64,000 nt of DNA. It comes from Ustulina deusta. Its lineage: Eukaryota > Ascomycota > Sordariomycetes > Xylariales > Xylariaceae. The DNA is taken from positions 124,001 through 188,000 of the forward strand of contig JAJNNX010000055.1 in NCBI GenBank assembly GCA_023159155.1. The letters are read 5' to 3'. Position numbers and translations under genes: made by a program. The notes under the pieces are model-generated. The model was not told the origin of the DNA. It ran no database searches and saw only the letters and a program-made list of their open reading frames with translations. Below are positions 34,201 to 46,434 of this stretch, one piece after another (position 1 is the first letter of the stretch; the number at the start of each line of letters is the position of its first letter).

Positions 34201-37113
34201 AGCAGGCTGTGACGACGGTAGAGCATTTTGATGGCTTACGCAGCGGCTATCTCGCCTGATGAGTGTCCTACTACGGCCTTTGGAGAGATTCCAAATGACT
34301 TCAGCAATTCGACCAAGGCAATCTGCAAACCTGTTGATAGTGGCTGGCTGTACTCCGGTCTGTCGATGTTCTCGGGGTTGCGAATTTGATCTGTTGCGGG
34401 TTAGCATACCCTACGGAGGTTAAACGGATTACATCGCACCGAAAATAGACCATTCGCATCCTAGGTCGCTGTACAAGCGATCGATGTGTTTCAGAGCTGC
34501 TTGATAAACAGAATAGTGCATGAGCCCCAAGCCCATATTGATGTACTGTGCACCTTGGCCTGTGAAAACAAAGACAAGGCCAGTATCGGTTGATGTGCGG
34601 ACAACGTTGGAAAGGGAAATTTTGGTGCCAGCAGTTGAACGATTATTAGGGATGATAGAATATGCTCGCCAGAGCATATGACTCCTTCGAGATGCCAAGG
34701 TGTAGGCAAGTTGCTTAACCTTTTCGGTCTTGTCGGTAATATGGGTCTTGATATAATATTCATATTGCTGGAGAGTCTGTCGGACTTAGGCGTTGTTAGT
34801 AACTTGATTCAAAACAAAACATTGAAGTTTAATTGAACGTTCACATCTCTCGGGGGATTTGGCAAATATGGGAGTGGTTGTGGCTCGTATTGTCGGTGTT
34901 AGGAAAATGAATGAGGTTTAAGCATCACTCACGGGCTTTCTCATCGGACGCACTCCAAACTAGCAATTTAGGTGTGCTTATAGGAGAGTCAACACCAGTT
35001 TGCCGCTCTGGACTAGATCCATTGCTACCGCCAATACCATTTAAGCGAGTACCATTGGGAATAAAGTCTGCATCGAATATGGTGTGGTGGCCGTTACTAC
35101 CGTTAGACCTCTTTCCGTTCACCCCATTCGTGGGGAATATGCCATTTGTAGCAGGATTCTCTGTCCCGATAGGCTTACGGGCCACAGTATAGGACGGGGA
35201 ATTCGAGACAGGATTGCTCACAGTACAATGGTTAGCTATGAGCTTATGTTCTTGGAGATAGTGATATGCGTCGTCGAGGATGACGTGCGTGTTAGTCCCA
35301 CCGAAGCCGAAAGAGTTTACTGAGACTCGTCGAAGACCAGTACTTGGCCAGGCAATTGATTCGGTGGGAACCTTGAACTATGTTAGCGCAATAGCAGCTT
35401 GAAAATTAAGGCCTACATACTACTGTATGGCAAAATTCAACGTCGATGCTGTCATTGGGTTTTTGGAACAGGGCGTTCGGGACAATAATGCCCTTTTCAA
35501 GAATCACTAGTTCAAACACAAGTCAGCGCCTCCGCGGACTAATGATGGATATATCAGAGGGGGTTTTGGCGATGACACCCAGCACGAACGTACTGATAGA
35601 TTTTATGATACCAGCGAGTCCACTGCAACCTTCAAGGTGGCCGATATTGGCCTTCACTGAGCCTCTGTGATCCTTAGCAATTAGCGTCATTGTGCCTTAT
35701 CAGAATTCATTTATACGGACACGTAGAGAGGGTCTTCAGAACTCCGATAAGGTCTGAAAACTCGTCCAATAGCTTTCATTTCTATAGGATCGCCGACTGG
35801 GGTGCCAGTTCCTTGCCTATTATTAGCTATAATTATATACTAAAATTTCTACACCACGTACCATGCGCTTCTACATAGCGAGTGAAATCGAAGGATAGAT
35901 TCGCCTTTTTGTATACTTTTCGGATAAGCTCCTCCTGAGATTCAGGGCTCGGCTGGGTAAGGGAAGGTGTCCGGCCACTGTAAGAATTTGGAGCTTAGTC
36001 GTTGCCGCTTACAGAAACTCGAGGGGAATCTTGGATTGCCAGCGCAGTACGCATACTCAGAAGTAGATTGGTGCTAAATTTTGGTCGCAAATTAAACTTG
36101 AGAAAAAAACGAGAAGACTTACTCTTGATTAGTACCTGTCGAGCGAATGACGGCCCTGATCATGTCGCCATCCGTGACGGCTTCCCTTAGAGGTTTCAAT
36201 ACAAGGGCAATGATCCCCTCGCCCCGAGCATATCCATTTGCTCGATGATCAAAACTGTATGATTTGCTATCGGGAGAAAGAAAATTGAGATTGGACAGCA
36301 GCATGAACCCATCAGGGCCCAAGATGAGGTTTGACCCAGTCACTAACGCCTAGCGAAGCCATTGAGCATTAACAACGGGTACTTAAATAAGAGAGGCTAG
36401 AGAAAGGAGGCATTGACTTACCATGGAAGCATCACCGCTGGCCAGTGACTGACAAGCGAGGTCAACTGCCACTAGACTACTAGAACACGCCGTGTCAATG
36501 TGAACACTTGGACCACGCAAGTCAAAAAACCAGCTCACGCGATTAGGTAGAATTGATGAGAAGGTGCCGGTAATTGCCATGCGTGATGCGGTCTCGGGGT
36601 CTTTCGATACCATTCTCGAGTAGTCATCAGTCATCGACGCACTAAACACAGCTGTTTGTGACCTCTTCAAGGTTTCCATCGCAAGTCCAGCTAGGAAAGT
36701 GAGCAATTGCAGGCTCGCCAGCGGTTACATGCTGAATATCACATACCATTCTCAAAGGCTCTATAAGCTGTTTCAAGGGTCCATCTCTGCATAGGGTCCA
36801 TCGAAGCCGCTTCTGCCGCTGTGATTGAGAAGAAAGGAGCATCGAATACCCCAGGATCGTCTTTGATAAAATAGCCCCCTTGGGAATATAGCTATCTCCA
36901 AGTCAGTTCTCACCCCGACGAATTATGATATGACCATTTTACTTTATTGCGTTTTGCCAACTCCGGATTGTGAAAAGCATTGCCATTGATGCGCGATGCT
37001 GGCCAATCTGTTAACAAGTTCTTCCTATTCTCGAGAGTCTCCCAGAAACTGGAAACAGTATCCAGCCCCCCAGGGAGCTTAAATGAAAAGCCTATGACTG
37101 CGACGTCCCCCAT
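28228..37113 (-). CDS. Highly reducing type I polyketide synthase (KS-AT-DH-MT-ER-KR-ACP)
   Basis: Fifteen exons join in frame to about 2597 residues: 37113-36943, 36891-36747, 36690-36422, 36349-36123, 35977-35862, 35811-35721, 35664-35594, 35506-35421, 35371-34933, 34784-34440, 34390-34240, 34184-33206, 33147-32614, 32455-29447, 29388-28228. KS has DTACSSS (Cys near 174), EAHGTGT and KANIGH. AT has GHSSG (Ser near 697). DH has DHVV...YPAAG (His near 1029) and LDAAFH (Asp near 1218). MT has [10 protein letters not shown] near 1490, [11 protein letters not shown] near 2024, [12 protein letters not shown] near 2229 with an NYAGG active-site Tyr, and [15 protein letters not shown] near 2554. 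All domains look intact, predicting a reduced, C-methylated chain. There is no thioesterase or reductase; the nearby FSH1-type hydrolase may release the product. An in-frame ATG at 37197 is an alternative start. Confidence 0.93.
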
Positions 37114-38414
37114 CGCTAGAAATTCACGCGATGGATGAGATTTGCCGTCGCAGGAAAGCCTTTGGTAGTATAAAGCGGAAAGAAAGCGAAATCTCAACTG
37201 CCCTGTATTAGAGAAGTGCCATCGCTGAGTAACAGTCCTCCCTATTTTCCTCTCTCTCTATCGCTTCATTAGCAGGACAAAGTGCCGCAGAGGCATAGAG
37301 ATTTCTTGAATTCGGAGAGCTCGTACTCTTGGAGTCGAAGCGCTACTGGCGACGAACCTAGGTTAGTGCAACTCGCGGAAGATCGGCTCTCAAGATTGCA
37401 CGCTGCTCGATTTCAGTGCATACCTTAACTCTCATGCATACCGACCCATCCTTGAAGCGAAATCCTCCGGGGAGGGGAACAAGAGCTCGACGAGTATCCT
37501 ACGACTCATAATACCTTGGCGGCCCATCTACGATCCACCGGCCGGAACGTTGGGCTCAGACACTAAAGAGGTGTATTACACGGGTGGATTTGATACAGCA
37601 GAAATGGTTGATTGGCCGATATTCCGAGCGTCGTCTGCCGAGCCGCGCTGCCATACGCCATATATAGAATGTTACGATTCGAATCATATTGGAGCGAGCT
37701 GGGTCGATTTTACACCTAGGCAGCTTCTGACGTATCTATGAAGCAAATGAAGCAGTTCCAGTCACCTCGATCCTCCGTCAGGCAGGAATACACCTGTGGG
37801 GGCGTTTCGTGATGGAGGTGAGTTGATCGAACTCGAACTTCATTGGCTATGTTGGAGTAGGTAGTGTCTACCGCTTAGGTATACGTTACTTAATATTGTA
37901 GGATCCGCGACCCGTTGAACCATCATCCAATGGGCTGAATCGCGGGGCGTACATGGAGTTGACGTCCGTGCATTGTCTGGAGCTATACTTATCCTGGTTC
38001 TTACATGGTCCCAAGGACATGCCACTGGAGAATGTTGGAGTCGATACTGTGGAGGACATCAACAGTAACGGACGACAGTTAGGCCAAGATGTATTCTAAC
38101 TAGATACGTAGCGACAGAGATATGAAGTTGCCCACGATTAGTAACGTGTGCTTAGTATATGTGTGCTCACTATTTGTGTGAATTGATGTTCGCTGAAGTC
38201 CATATTGTGCTGACTCGACGGCCATATTAACAAGGAATAGCCATGGGTATCCAACATCTCCAGGCAGGTGGTACCGCCCAACGAAAGCCAAGCGGCTGAG
38301 AAGAAAGTATTTGAAAGATGATGTGATCCCTACATGGTGGCCGACCATATTCCTATGTCTTAATTTCTGGTCTGTCTTGCTATCTTCACCGCCATAAGGT
38401 GCTTTTTGTTGGAA
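37114..38414. other. Divergent PKS/hydrolase interval with an unrecognised spliced frame
   Basis: The PKS and the hydrolase are transcribed away from each other across 1.3 kb. Inside, on the plus strand, an open frame at 37550-37741 and a second one ending at a stop at 38097-38099 look protein-like. The second has donor GTGAGT at 37818 and acceptor TTGTAG ending 37901, giving GIHLWGRFVME followed by DPRPVEPSSNG and LELYLSWFLHGP. I could not link the two halves or recognise a family. It may be a small gene or a decayed one. Confidence 0.35.
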
Positions 38415-39408
38415 ATGCGATTCCTCTGCTTACATGGTGAGTGACCATTCTACCGAAAGCCCCTAGTTGTCCTCAGCGGCAATGCTTGCTCCAAGAACCT
38501 CAAGTTTTCCTACATCCCTCAGCCAGACCGACATGGGCCATAATCCCGAAGCCATCAAAGATGGTAGCTCACTAACTGAGGCCCCTAGGAAGAGGCACCA
38601 CTGCCAAGGTGTGTATTATCAACAACACGCTCACCACAGGTCTTTCAGCTCATAACCGCTCTTGTTAGATTTTTGAGATGCAAACCGGTACCTATTTTAT
38701 GACCCCCGGACGAGGTTTCGCAGAGGGCCTTACTCGTTTTTAGCGAGGATTCGTCAGGCATTAGGACGCGATCACCAATTTGTTTTCGCCAATGGGAATG
38801 TACCTACTCCGCCTGATGCTGGTTCGAGATCCCTGCAAGTAGGGCGCATAGAATTATTTGATCTTGGCTGATCTTAGACAGGTGCTACTGCGGTCTCGGA
38901 CGAATACTATGGTTACGTCGGCAACACCCGCCTCGAACTTGAGAACCTATACTATGATCTACTTGATATCGTCAACAGCGAAGGGCCTTTCGACGGTTTT
39001 ATGGGGTTTTCCGAGGGCGGCGCTGTTGCAGCTTGGATGTTAATCGAGAATGCGAAGCACCCCTTCACCTTTGGACCCCTCAAGTGCGCTATTTTCTTCA
39101 GCGCTGCAGTGCCCTTTGACCCTGACATCGTTCGGACCGGCCTTGTAAAACCTATCGACCCGGCTATAGAAGGAGAAGTGATCCAAATTCCAACAGCTCA
39201 TGTCTGGTCGAATGAAAACGACATCAATGTCGAGGAGGCCAAGTCCCTGGCGAGTTTATGTGATGCAAGGGTCCGGGAGACGTTTGTGCATTCTCTGGGC
39301 CACAATGTTCCTGGGTCGAAGTCTGATTCCAAAGCTCTGGCTGGGACGCTTCGAATTATCGAGCGGACGATCGAACGCGCCAAAGATCAAATCTCGCACT
39401 TTACTTAG
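38415..39408 (+). CDS. FSH1/LovG-like serine hydrolase, probable PKS product-releasing enzyme
   Basis: Five exons are needed: 38415-38436, 38589-38608, 38669-38687, 38744-38821 and 38882-39408, for 221 residues. The first three are only 22, 20 and 19 bp, yet together encode the family N-terminus: MRFLCLHG, then RGTTAK, then IFEMQT, then ARIRQALGRDH. Without the microexon the beta-strand and oxyanion loop would be missing. The catalytic triad is visible: Ser90 in GFSEGG, Asp160 in ENDIN, His187 in LGHNVPG. FSH1-type alpha/beta hydrolases release products from fungal HR-PKS enzymes lacking a thioesterase, LovG being the characterised case. Being the closest recognisable gene to this release-less PKS supports that role. 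It could also hydrolyse an ester later in the pathway. Confidence 0.87.
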
Positions 39409-41379
39409 ACTCAAACATATCAGCCATTTCTTGGACATGGTGTACAGACTAGTCATGCAATTTGATGGAGACGGATAACATCTCAAGATAGCGGGGTGCT
39501 TGTCAACACGCGCAAACACACATCTATTCAGTGCGGAGCGCAGGGTGTGAATGGATGAGGCTCAGGTTTCGCAGCAGTTCGCGCCCCTTTTGCCTGCACG
39601 TTTTTTACAACCTAGCCCTTTGTAGAATAAGGGAAATCCGTTTCACCGTACCCAGGTCTGGAGCCGTTCCAGGCACATTTTCGGCCCGCACATAGGGGTA
39701 GACACGTAATATGCTATAAACTACGAAAGCCATCAACCCCGCGGAGTGTGACAAATTTACTTGTTGACTGCGGCTTTCGCTATTAGTAATTGATATCTAC
39801 TTATATGCTATGCATCAGGGCAGCAGTCGGGCATTGAAACTGCGAAACAAAAAAAAAGACTGGTCCAGGTAGGTAACAGAACAAAACTGGTGATGTGCCA
39901 AGCGTGCCAAGAAGGGGTGCCACGCAGAAGGTCGGGATAGCTTTCCGGGCCGGTACTACTGTTTGAGGAAATCTGTGATTTACTTATATGTGATCGTGCC
40001 GAGATATACATCTATCTATACTACCTAGGCTTACAGTACACTAAGTAGAGTGTGTTATACAATCAATGGTCTTCCAAAGCTTTCAATCGTGATGCTGTAA
40101 TTGCTACAAGTCCTCATGTCTCGTGTCTGCGGATAAATATGGTAAAGCTACCTAACCATCCGGCGGTTGGTTGCCCGACACGGCTTCATTCGGCGATATT
40201 CAATTGAAGTCAAAGGCATGAGCGGGATCAACCTCATCTCGACTCAGATCTCAGACCAGAAGGCGGTTCCTAGGCATCACATTATCAGCGGCTCTGTTGC
40301 TCGATACTATCCTAGGTGGTGTACCATACCAGTCACTCGTCTCCAAACCTAAGCGGACACACCTACTGTATGATGCACGCTTTGACGCGGGTGGGTACCA
40401 TCGTGGGTGGCTATCGTGGGTCTACACTGCGTGTACTACGGTAGGCACTGTATCTGGCGCCATGGGACCTTGCATAAGCACAGATATCTACTAATGAGTA
40501 CTCCGTACACGGGACTGATATTCAATGAAAAGTTTTCGTATGCCGTGTTAATGTACGTAATTATTCGAAGTCCCAGCAGTACGAGAGAGGCCCTAGCTCA
40601 TCGAGGGCCAAAACAACGTGTTCAAACTCCGGGCTGTTCCGTGGGCACAGACTCGGCTCACCTCTATAGATATTTAGCTTCCTCTATCCCGAGAGCCTGC
40701 CCTACCAAAACGTGTAGAAGGTAGGGTAGTGTGCACCATACACTGAATCTGTGCCTGGGCATTATTGAAAGATACTACACACCCGCATACACATGTAGGT
40801 AGCGTAGTATGCAGTGAATTCTCGTGAGCCGATTGGTATAGTCATACCAACCGTCTCGCTTCGTCGAACCGGTTCATGGTAATGTCGAGGGCGGACTAGT
40901 AATGAAATATCTTGGTGACAATTGTTCACCGGTGCGAGCCAAATGTTCTCATGGTTTGGGTTATGGAAAGAATGCACTACGGCGTCCTTTCATTTGGATG
41001 GGATGTATGTGGGTGTTTTGCCTTGGCCTCGTACCGACATCAACTCCGGCCCCTGCGTAGCGCATCTAACACATCATCTGCACAGTCTGGTACCTGTTGG
41101 TATAGCATTCCGCATCTGAGCAAAATCAGGCGAGAGAACTCTTCTTTAGTGATCGTCACCTTTTTCACGTGTTGGTACTCATTTCACTTCACCCGGGCGT
41201 CTTGACACCTGGGCCAGCGACCAGGGGCGGAACCAGCATCTTACCAAAAACTGAGCCCACTAAGATGCACGAGAGATCTCTGAGAAATGGGATTTATATC
41301 TCAGTATTCGACAAACTCTTGTTCCGCTTATCATCTTCTTTTCGAAATCCTGCCCACTGCACAGAACGAACGTCGCGCA
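39409..41379. other. Intergenic, no gene seen
   Basis: Nearly 2 kb without a frame I can support. AT-rich with scattered CTACCTAGG and GTAGGTAGC words. The promoter of the rhodopsin-like gene lies at the right end. Confidence 0.4.
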
Positions 41380-42850
41380 ATGGACCTAATACCATACCTC
41401 CCCAAAGAAGAGCAAGAATTGCTTCTTGCGGGTCCTGCTCTCGCACCACCCGCGGGAATAGTCGCCAACTTTGAAAATCCGCCTAATGGAAATGGCATTG
41501 CCCATGCCACCTTTGTCATCTGTTTGTTTTTTGCCACCTTCAGTTTTCTTGTGCGAATGTACGCCAGACTAGTTGGCTTAAGGTCGGTTAGAGTGGAAGA
41601 TGGTAAGTAAAGCATTACTGTGCTGGATGCTTTGCCGTCAATAGGTTTGAAGGTTAACCTCTTCTAGCTCTTACATCTGTGGCTTACGTGTGTCTGCATC
41701 CACCTCAACAATCGACCATGTAGTGTATTAATATTTATTTCCCAGGCAACCTTCATAGGCTACATATACTGTGGGTATCGATTAATGCTCGAATATGGCT
41801 ACTTCATACACCAATGGGATCTACATCTTGGTGATCTGATCGAATTTACTTATGTACGTCGAACAGTGACTGCGAGGGGCCTCATTAACAAAAACTGAAC
41901 AACTACAGATCCTTCAAATTGGTGGCGTTTTGTATTCCGTTACCCTCCCATTACTGAAGGCCTCAATTCTGCTAGAATGGACGCGCCTTTTTGTTCCCCA
42001 GGGAACACGGAATATTTTTTGGTGGCTCTGCATGGGCTTAGTAGGAATCCAGCTCTCGTTTCTCGTCGCATCAGTTTTCGCTCTTTGCTTTACTTGCATT
42101 CCATATCAAAAGATTTGGGACTTCACCATCCCCGGGAAATGTATCAAGAAATCCGAGCTCGAAATCACCTCAGCTGCAATCCACTTCGCATCCGATATCA
42201 TTATCCTCGTTCTTCCGCAAAAGATCATTTGGTCGTTGCAAATGTCGCTAAAGAAGAAGTTGGGTGTCTCGTTTATCTTCTCGCTAGGCATCTTGTAAGT
42301 ATATCTCGAAGTACGCGCTTATCGCCTGAGAATAAATATTGACTTGAAACCTAACAGGGCATGCCTATCTGCTGTTCTGCGACTGGTTTCCACGATTGAA
42401 TACTCAACAACAGACGACGTCACCTATGCAGTGTCTGCCGTGGTCCTCTGGGCTCTTGCAGAAATGGCCTGCGGCTTTATCGTTCTTGGAATGCCTACAG
42501 CCCCGAAAGTTCTTCTCGAAACACGAATTATGAGCAAAATCAAGTCATCGTTCAGATCCTGGACCGAAAGTAAACAAGACCAATCGAAGAAACTTGGCCT
42601 ATCCCAAACATCCAAGTCGTCAAACCCCGCAAAGCCATACAAGAAGATGAATGAGAACGGGGTCCATCTGCAGAATCTGAAGAGCCTGGACTTGTCAGAA
42701 TCGACAGAGCATCTTCGTGACTTGATAACTGGATCAGAGAACTCGATTATTCGCACAACCCAGTTGAGCACAACAGAAGATTACGACTATGAGCATCAAG
42801 TTCAATATGACCAACTTCAAAGACAACACCCATGGCGTTTGAAAGAATAA
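41380..42850 (+). CDS. Fungal rhodopsin-type integral membrane protein
   Basis: Five exons (41380-41602, 41668-41687, 41746-41853, 41909-42294, 42358-42850) give 409 residues. The second exon is only 20 bp and encodes LTSVAY, which completes the WxxED-like segment (RSVRVEDALTSVAY). Membrane helices include ATFVICLFFATFSFLVRMYA, SVTLPLLKASILLEW, WWLCMGLVGIQLSFLVASV and IHFASDIIILVLPQKIIW, with the conserved loop TCIPYQKIWDF and its cysteine. The C-terminal 130 residues are polar, rich in Ser/Lys/Gln. The start at 41380 gives MDLIPYLPKEEQ; an upstream in-frame ATG at 41287 adds 31 poorly conserved-looking residues. It is the second member of this family in the window. Such genes often accompany fungal metabolite clusters, but no role is established. 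Confidence 0.85.
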
Positions 42851-44635
42851 AACATCCCGGATCTTGCAGCCATATGTATTAACCCTTGTTTGTTATGTAT
42901 TTACTACGAGTCGACGTGATACGGATGACTAGAGCTCAGCTACGAGTGGACGTTCAAATTTTGGAGGCTAAAAAAAGGATCAACCCCGCTACCGGAACAT
43001 TCTGGACAAACGGGAACACCACCCTGTGCTGGTTTGGTGTTTTCTGGTGTGTATGGGCGCATAAGTGTGAGATATTTGCTAAAATAATGCACTCTTTGAA
43101 GCCAGGGCTTCAACTTGAGAAGAATTTAGTTAGTTGCTGTCTTGGTGCATTCCATACTGCCCAAAATCAACTTTTGAACCCGAATCTGTGCTACCACCCG
43201 GATTCTCGGGGGGGGGGGGGCACATAATCCACACCACCACACTCAATAAATACACTACTCCTAGGTATGTACAACAATACCACTGACAGTTCGTCCGACG
43301 TGGATTTGCCCCTGTCTATGCAGATGTTCTACCCCGTTCGGAACTACCGCGGGCCGTTGAGGACCCGTCTCATCCCGTCCTCGTGTAAATATCTCATGCC
43401 TAACTCAGTTCAACCGCCGCCTGCACCTCAATCACATGTCGTTTAGCCGAGGGGTGGTCTAATGAATAGGTAATAGCTTGCCTAAGCGGGCGGTTCCTGA
43501 CATGGGAACTTGTGTCTCGGCACTTGTCAATTATACTAGCGTAAGTAAGTCAATAGATCCGACACTGCCTACACTACGATATAACATGGCCCCCCAGATG
43601 AAATATAGGTGAGCTTTGTGCATTCTGTGCATACCCACGTAGAGGTGCGGATACACACGCGGCTTCTGCCTATGTTGGAGATATCTGCATATTATTATTT
43701 ACTCGACGCTACTATAGTACAGTAAAATGTTCACTTTAGACTGCCATTGTGCGGATGTACATGCGGCCTGCAGCTTCCAGAAACAGCCCGCGCGCGGTAG
43801 TCGAAATGGTAATCTTGGGCTATGCCCGCAGGACGCCGATGTGCTCTTCTCTCATCATATATATTCTGCTAAGTAGGACCTCAGTGACATTAGGGATCTG
43901 ATCGCGGTAAGTTGGGGTATCAGGGGACAAATGCGGGGTATGATCTTCACGCCATTAGCATCGTGTTGGGTACGTATGCTACATATAGAACAGGTAGTAT
44001 AGAATGTAACCCTACCAGGGAGCGGAAGCCATCTGCGGCTTTTCGAGCCGCTGCTCGCAGAGTTTTGTCCCGGAAATTAGATAGTCTGGCTAGATGGTAG
44101 ACATATGCTGGGGACATCATGCAGCAAGTTCGCTACTGAACACTAAACGTAGTGTAGAATAGAGTCCAGACTCTTTCCCGAGTCCTTACCTTATATCGTT
44201 TGGGAGTTATGTCTGCGACAAGGGCTACAGCCCCAATTACACACAGGGGCCGGAGCAGATGCCCCCAAAAGGGAACGTCGGCTGTTGTCGTTTGCTACAG
44301 AACAACCAGAAATGGCGAATATGACCAGACCACCCGGACCGACCAATGAAGATACCCTCATTTCATACCAGCGTGTATCCCCCGACCACTTGTACGCAGT
44401 GGAAGTGTAGGTATCATCACAGCATAGACACTGAAAATTTAGTTGTGACGCATTGAAGGTATAGCAAGGAATGCACGAGTTGTCTTGCCGTGCTCCTAGT
44501 TTCAATCTTTCGTGTGTATTAGTTTCTTGATAGAGGGATAGGCTACCTGAAGACTCTTACGGACTTCACCATACCCGCGCAACTACACTATCCTAGTTAC
44601 TATTACGAGTTGCTAAAAGTGCTGCATATCTCATT
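42851..44635. other. Intergenic with a 13-G run; no supported gene
   Basis: A homopolymer of 13 G occupies 43208-43220. Minus-strand frame 44191-44505 is short and Cys-rich (SCIPCYTF, FQCLCCDD) but lacks a signal peptide, so I do not call it. The rest is AT-rich without recognisable content. Confidence 0.4.
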
Positions 44636-46434
44636 ATGCCCGTGCTCGACGGCGTGTCGCTGGCGGCGAAGTATCTCGCTGGCGCCACGGCTACTTACGT
44701 TAGTTCCCGCCATACCGCAATTGTGGGATAAAGCGGCTGACAACGAAGATGGGTAGTGGCTTGTAGTCTTTGCCTACAGAGCCTTACTCCATCCTCTAAG
44801 CAGGTATCCCGGGCCGTTTGTGGCGAAACTAACCGAAGGCTATGCTGGGTTTTACGCTGGTCTGCAACGACTGCACTTAGTCACCCAGCAGAACCACCAA
44901 AAATATGGTATGTGATGATACAACTACCGCTGAATCACTCATTGCCCTATTGACCTAACGCGACGCAGGAAATGTTGTTCGAATTGCCCCCAACCGCCTC
45001 GTCTTCAACAGTGCAAAGGCACTTCATGGTAGATACCTAGTACTCTTGCTTGCCTGTAACATTAAACTCCTAACAAAGTGTAGACATCTATGACAATGAT
45101 AGAGTCGTCAAGTCACACGTGTATCTGGTCACACTGGGCTTTACCGGGACCATCAACGTATTCAGCGCTATCGATAGAACGGCTCATCGTTCGAAAAGGA
45201 AGCTGATCGGTGCGGGAGTATCAGAGCGAGCTATGCGGGAGTTTGAACCCACCATGGCAGGCCAGATCGACATCTTCTTGAAGCAGATTACTGAGTCCAG
45301 TCGAAAATCTGAGGCTGTAAATATGTCAACTTGTTGCAAGCGCTTGACGATGGACGTTATAGGTCTGCTAGCCTTTGGCTATCCCATGAATACCCAGACC
45401 GAGGAACGCTACCGTACCCTTCACGGTGGCATCGAGGCTAGTAATGCCCACAATAATATCCTCATGCAATGGCCGAGGCTGCAGTCGCGGGCAATTGCTT
45501 ATCCCTTGCATTACCTCACTCTCTCTGCACAGAAGCAGGCATTCGAATTGATCGAGAATATGATTCAAACACGAACTGCCGAGGGCAAGGATTCTCGGCA
45601 TGACCTCTATGCCCAAGTCGCCGATCAGCTGGAAACCAACCCGGAGTTCCGACAGAGTGACATATGGTCTGAAGCGCTCTTCCTGATCCCCGCCGGTAAG
45701 TCAACGTCAGATTAAGAGGATTACGGGGCCGTTTAGCTAATGAATGATTAGGAGGGGACACGACGGCCGCTAGTATCAGTGCTCTACTATTCTACCTTAC
45801 CCGACACTCACAATGTTACCGCAAGCTAGAACAGGAGATCCTCGCCACTTTTTCGAGCAGTGATGAAATCCACGGTGGCCCGAAACTATCCAACTGTCAG
45901 TACCTCCGTGCCTGTATCGACGAGGCACTCCGAATCTCATCCCCTGTCAACGGCACTCTCTGGCGTGAGCTTGCAGCCGACGATGATGGAAGCAGGCCGT
46001 TCATCGTAGATGGTCATGTGATTCCCAAAGGAGTACAAGTGGGCGTCAACATATATACACTACACCATAATCCCGAATACTTCCCCGAACCATACGCATT
46101 CAAACCCGAGCGATGGCTCAGTGGCGACGAGGTAGAGAAGCGTCGGATGAGGGATGCCTTTGCCCCGTTTCAGATTGGTTATCGCGGCTGCGCAGGGAAG
46201 CCAATGGCATACTTGGAAGCTAGCCTTGTTATCGCGAAGCTCTTTTGGTATTTCGATTTCGAGTCCGCACCTGGCGAGGTTGGTCAGGTCGGCGGCGGTA
46301 AGGTTGGTGACCAGACAGGGAGACACAGGCCGGACGAATTCCAGATGTACGACGTCTTCGCTTCGGGACACGATGGACCAATGCTTGTGTTTAAACCCCG
46401 TGGGAATCATTGCGAGGAATTTCCTGCGAAATAG
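44636..46434 (+). CDS. Cytochrome P450 monooxygenase
   Basis: Five exons (44636-44698, 44757-44907, 44969-45028, 45084-45695, 45752-46434) give 522 residues, full length for a fungal P450. The N-terminus is an ER anchor (YLAGATATYWLVVFAYRALL) followed by the proline-rich hinge HPLSRYPGPF. The I-helix reads AGGDTTAAS, the K-helix has EALR (ExxR), and the heme motif is FQIGYRGCAG with Cys442 as the axial ligand. No key residue is missing. Entries of fungal clusters usually hydroxylate or epoxidise the backbone; the substrate cannot be told here. It lies 7 kb from the PKS with a membrane-protein gene between, so cluster membership is likely but unproven. The 5' exon is supported by a GTTAGT donor, GGCTGAC branch and GTAG acceptor. 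Confidence 0.93.

Noticed and set aside
38822..38881. GGTTCGAGATCC resembling a tRNA T-arm
   Set aside because: Lies in a hydrolase intron with no matching acceptor, D or anticodon arms.
42886..43227. 113-codon frame after the second rhodopsin-like gene
   Set aside because: Runs into the G homopolymer and lacks any domain; likely untranslated or chance.
44191..44505. Possible small Cys-rich effector on the minus strand
   Set aside because: Nine cysteines but no signal peptide and no spliced upstream exon with one.
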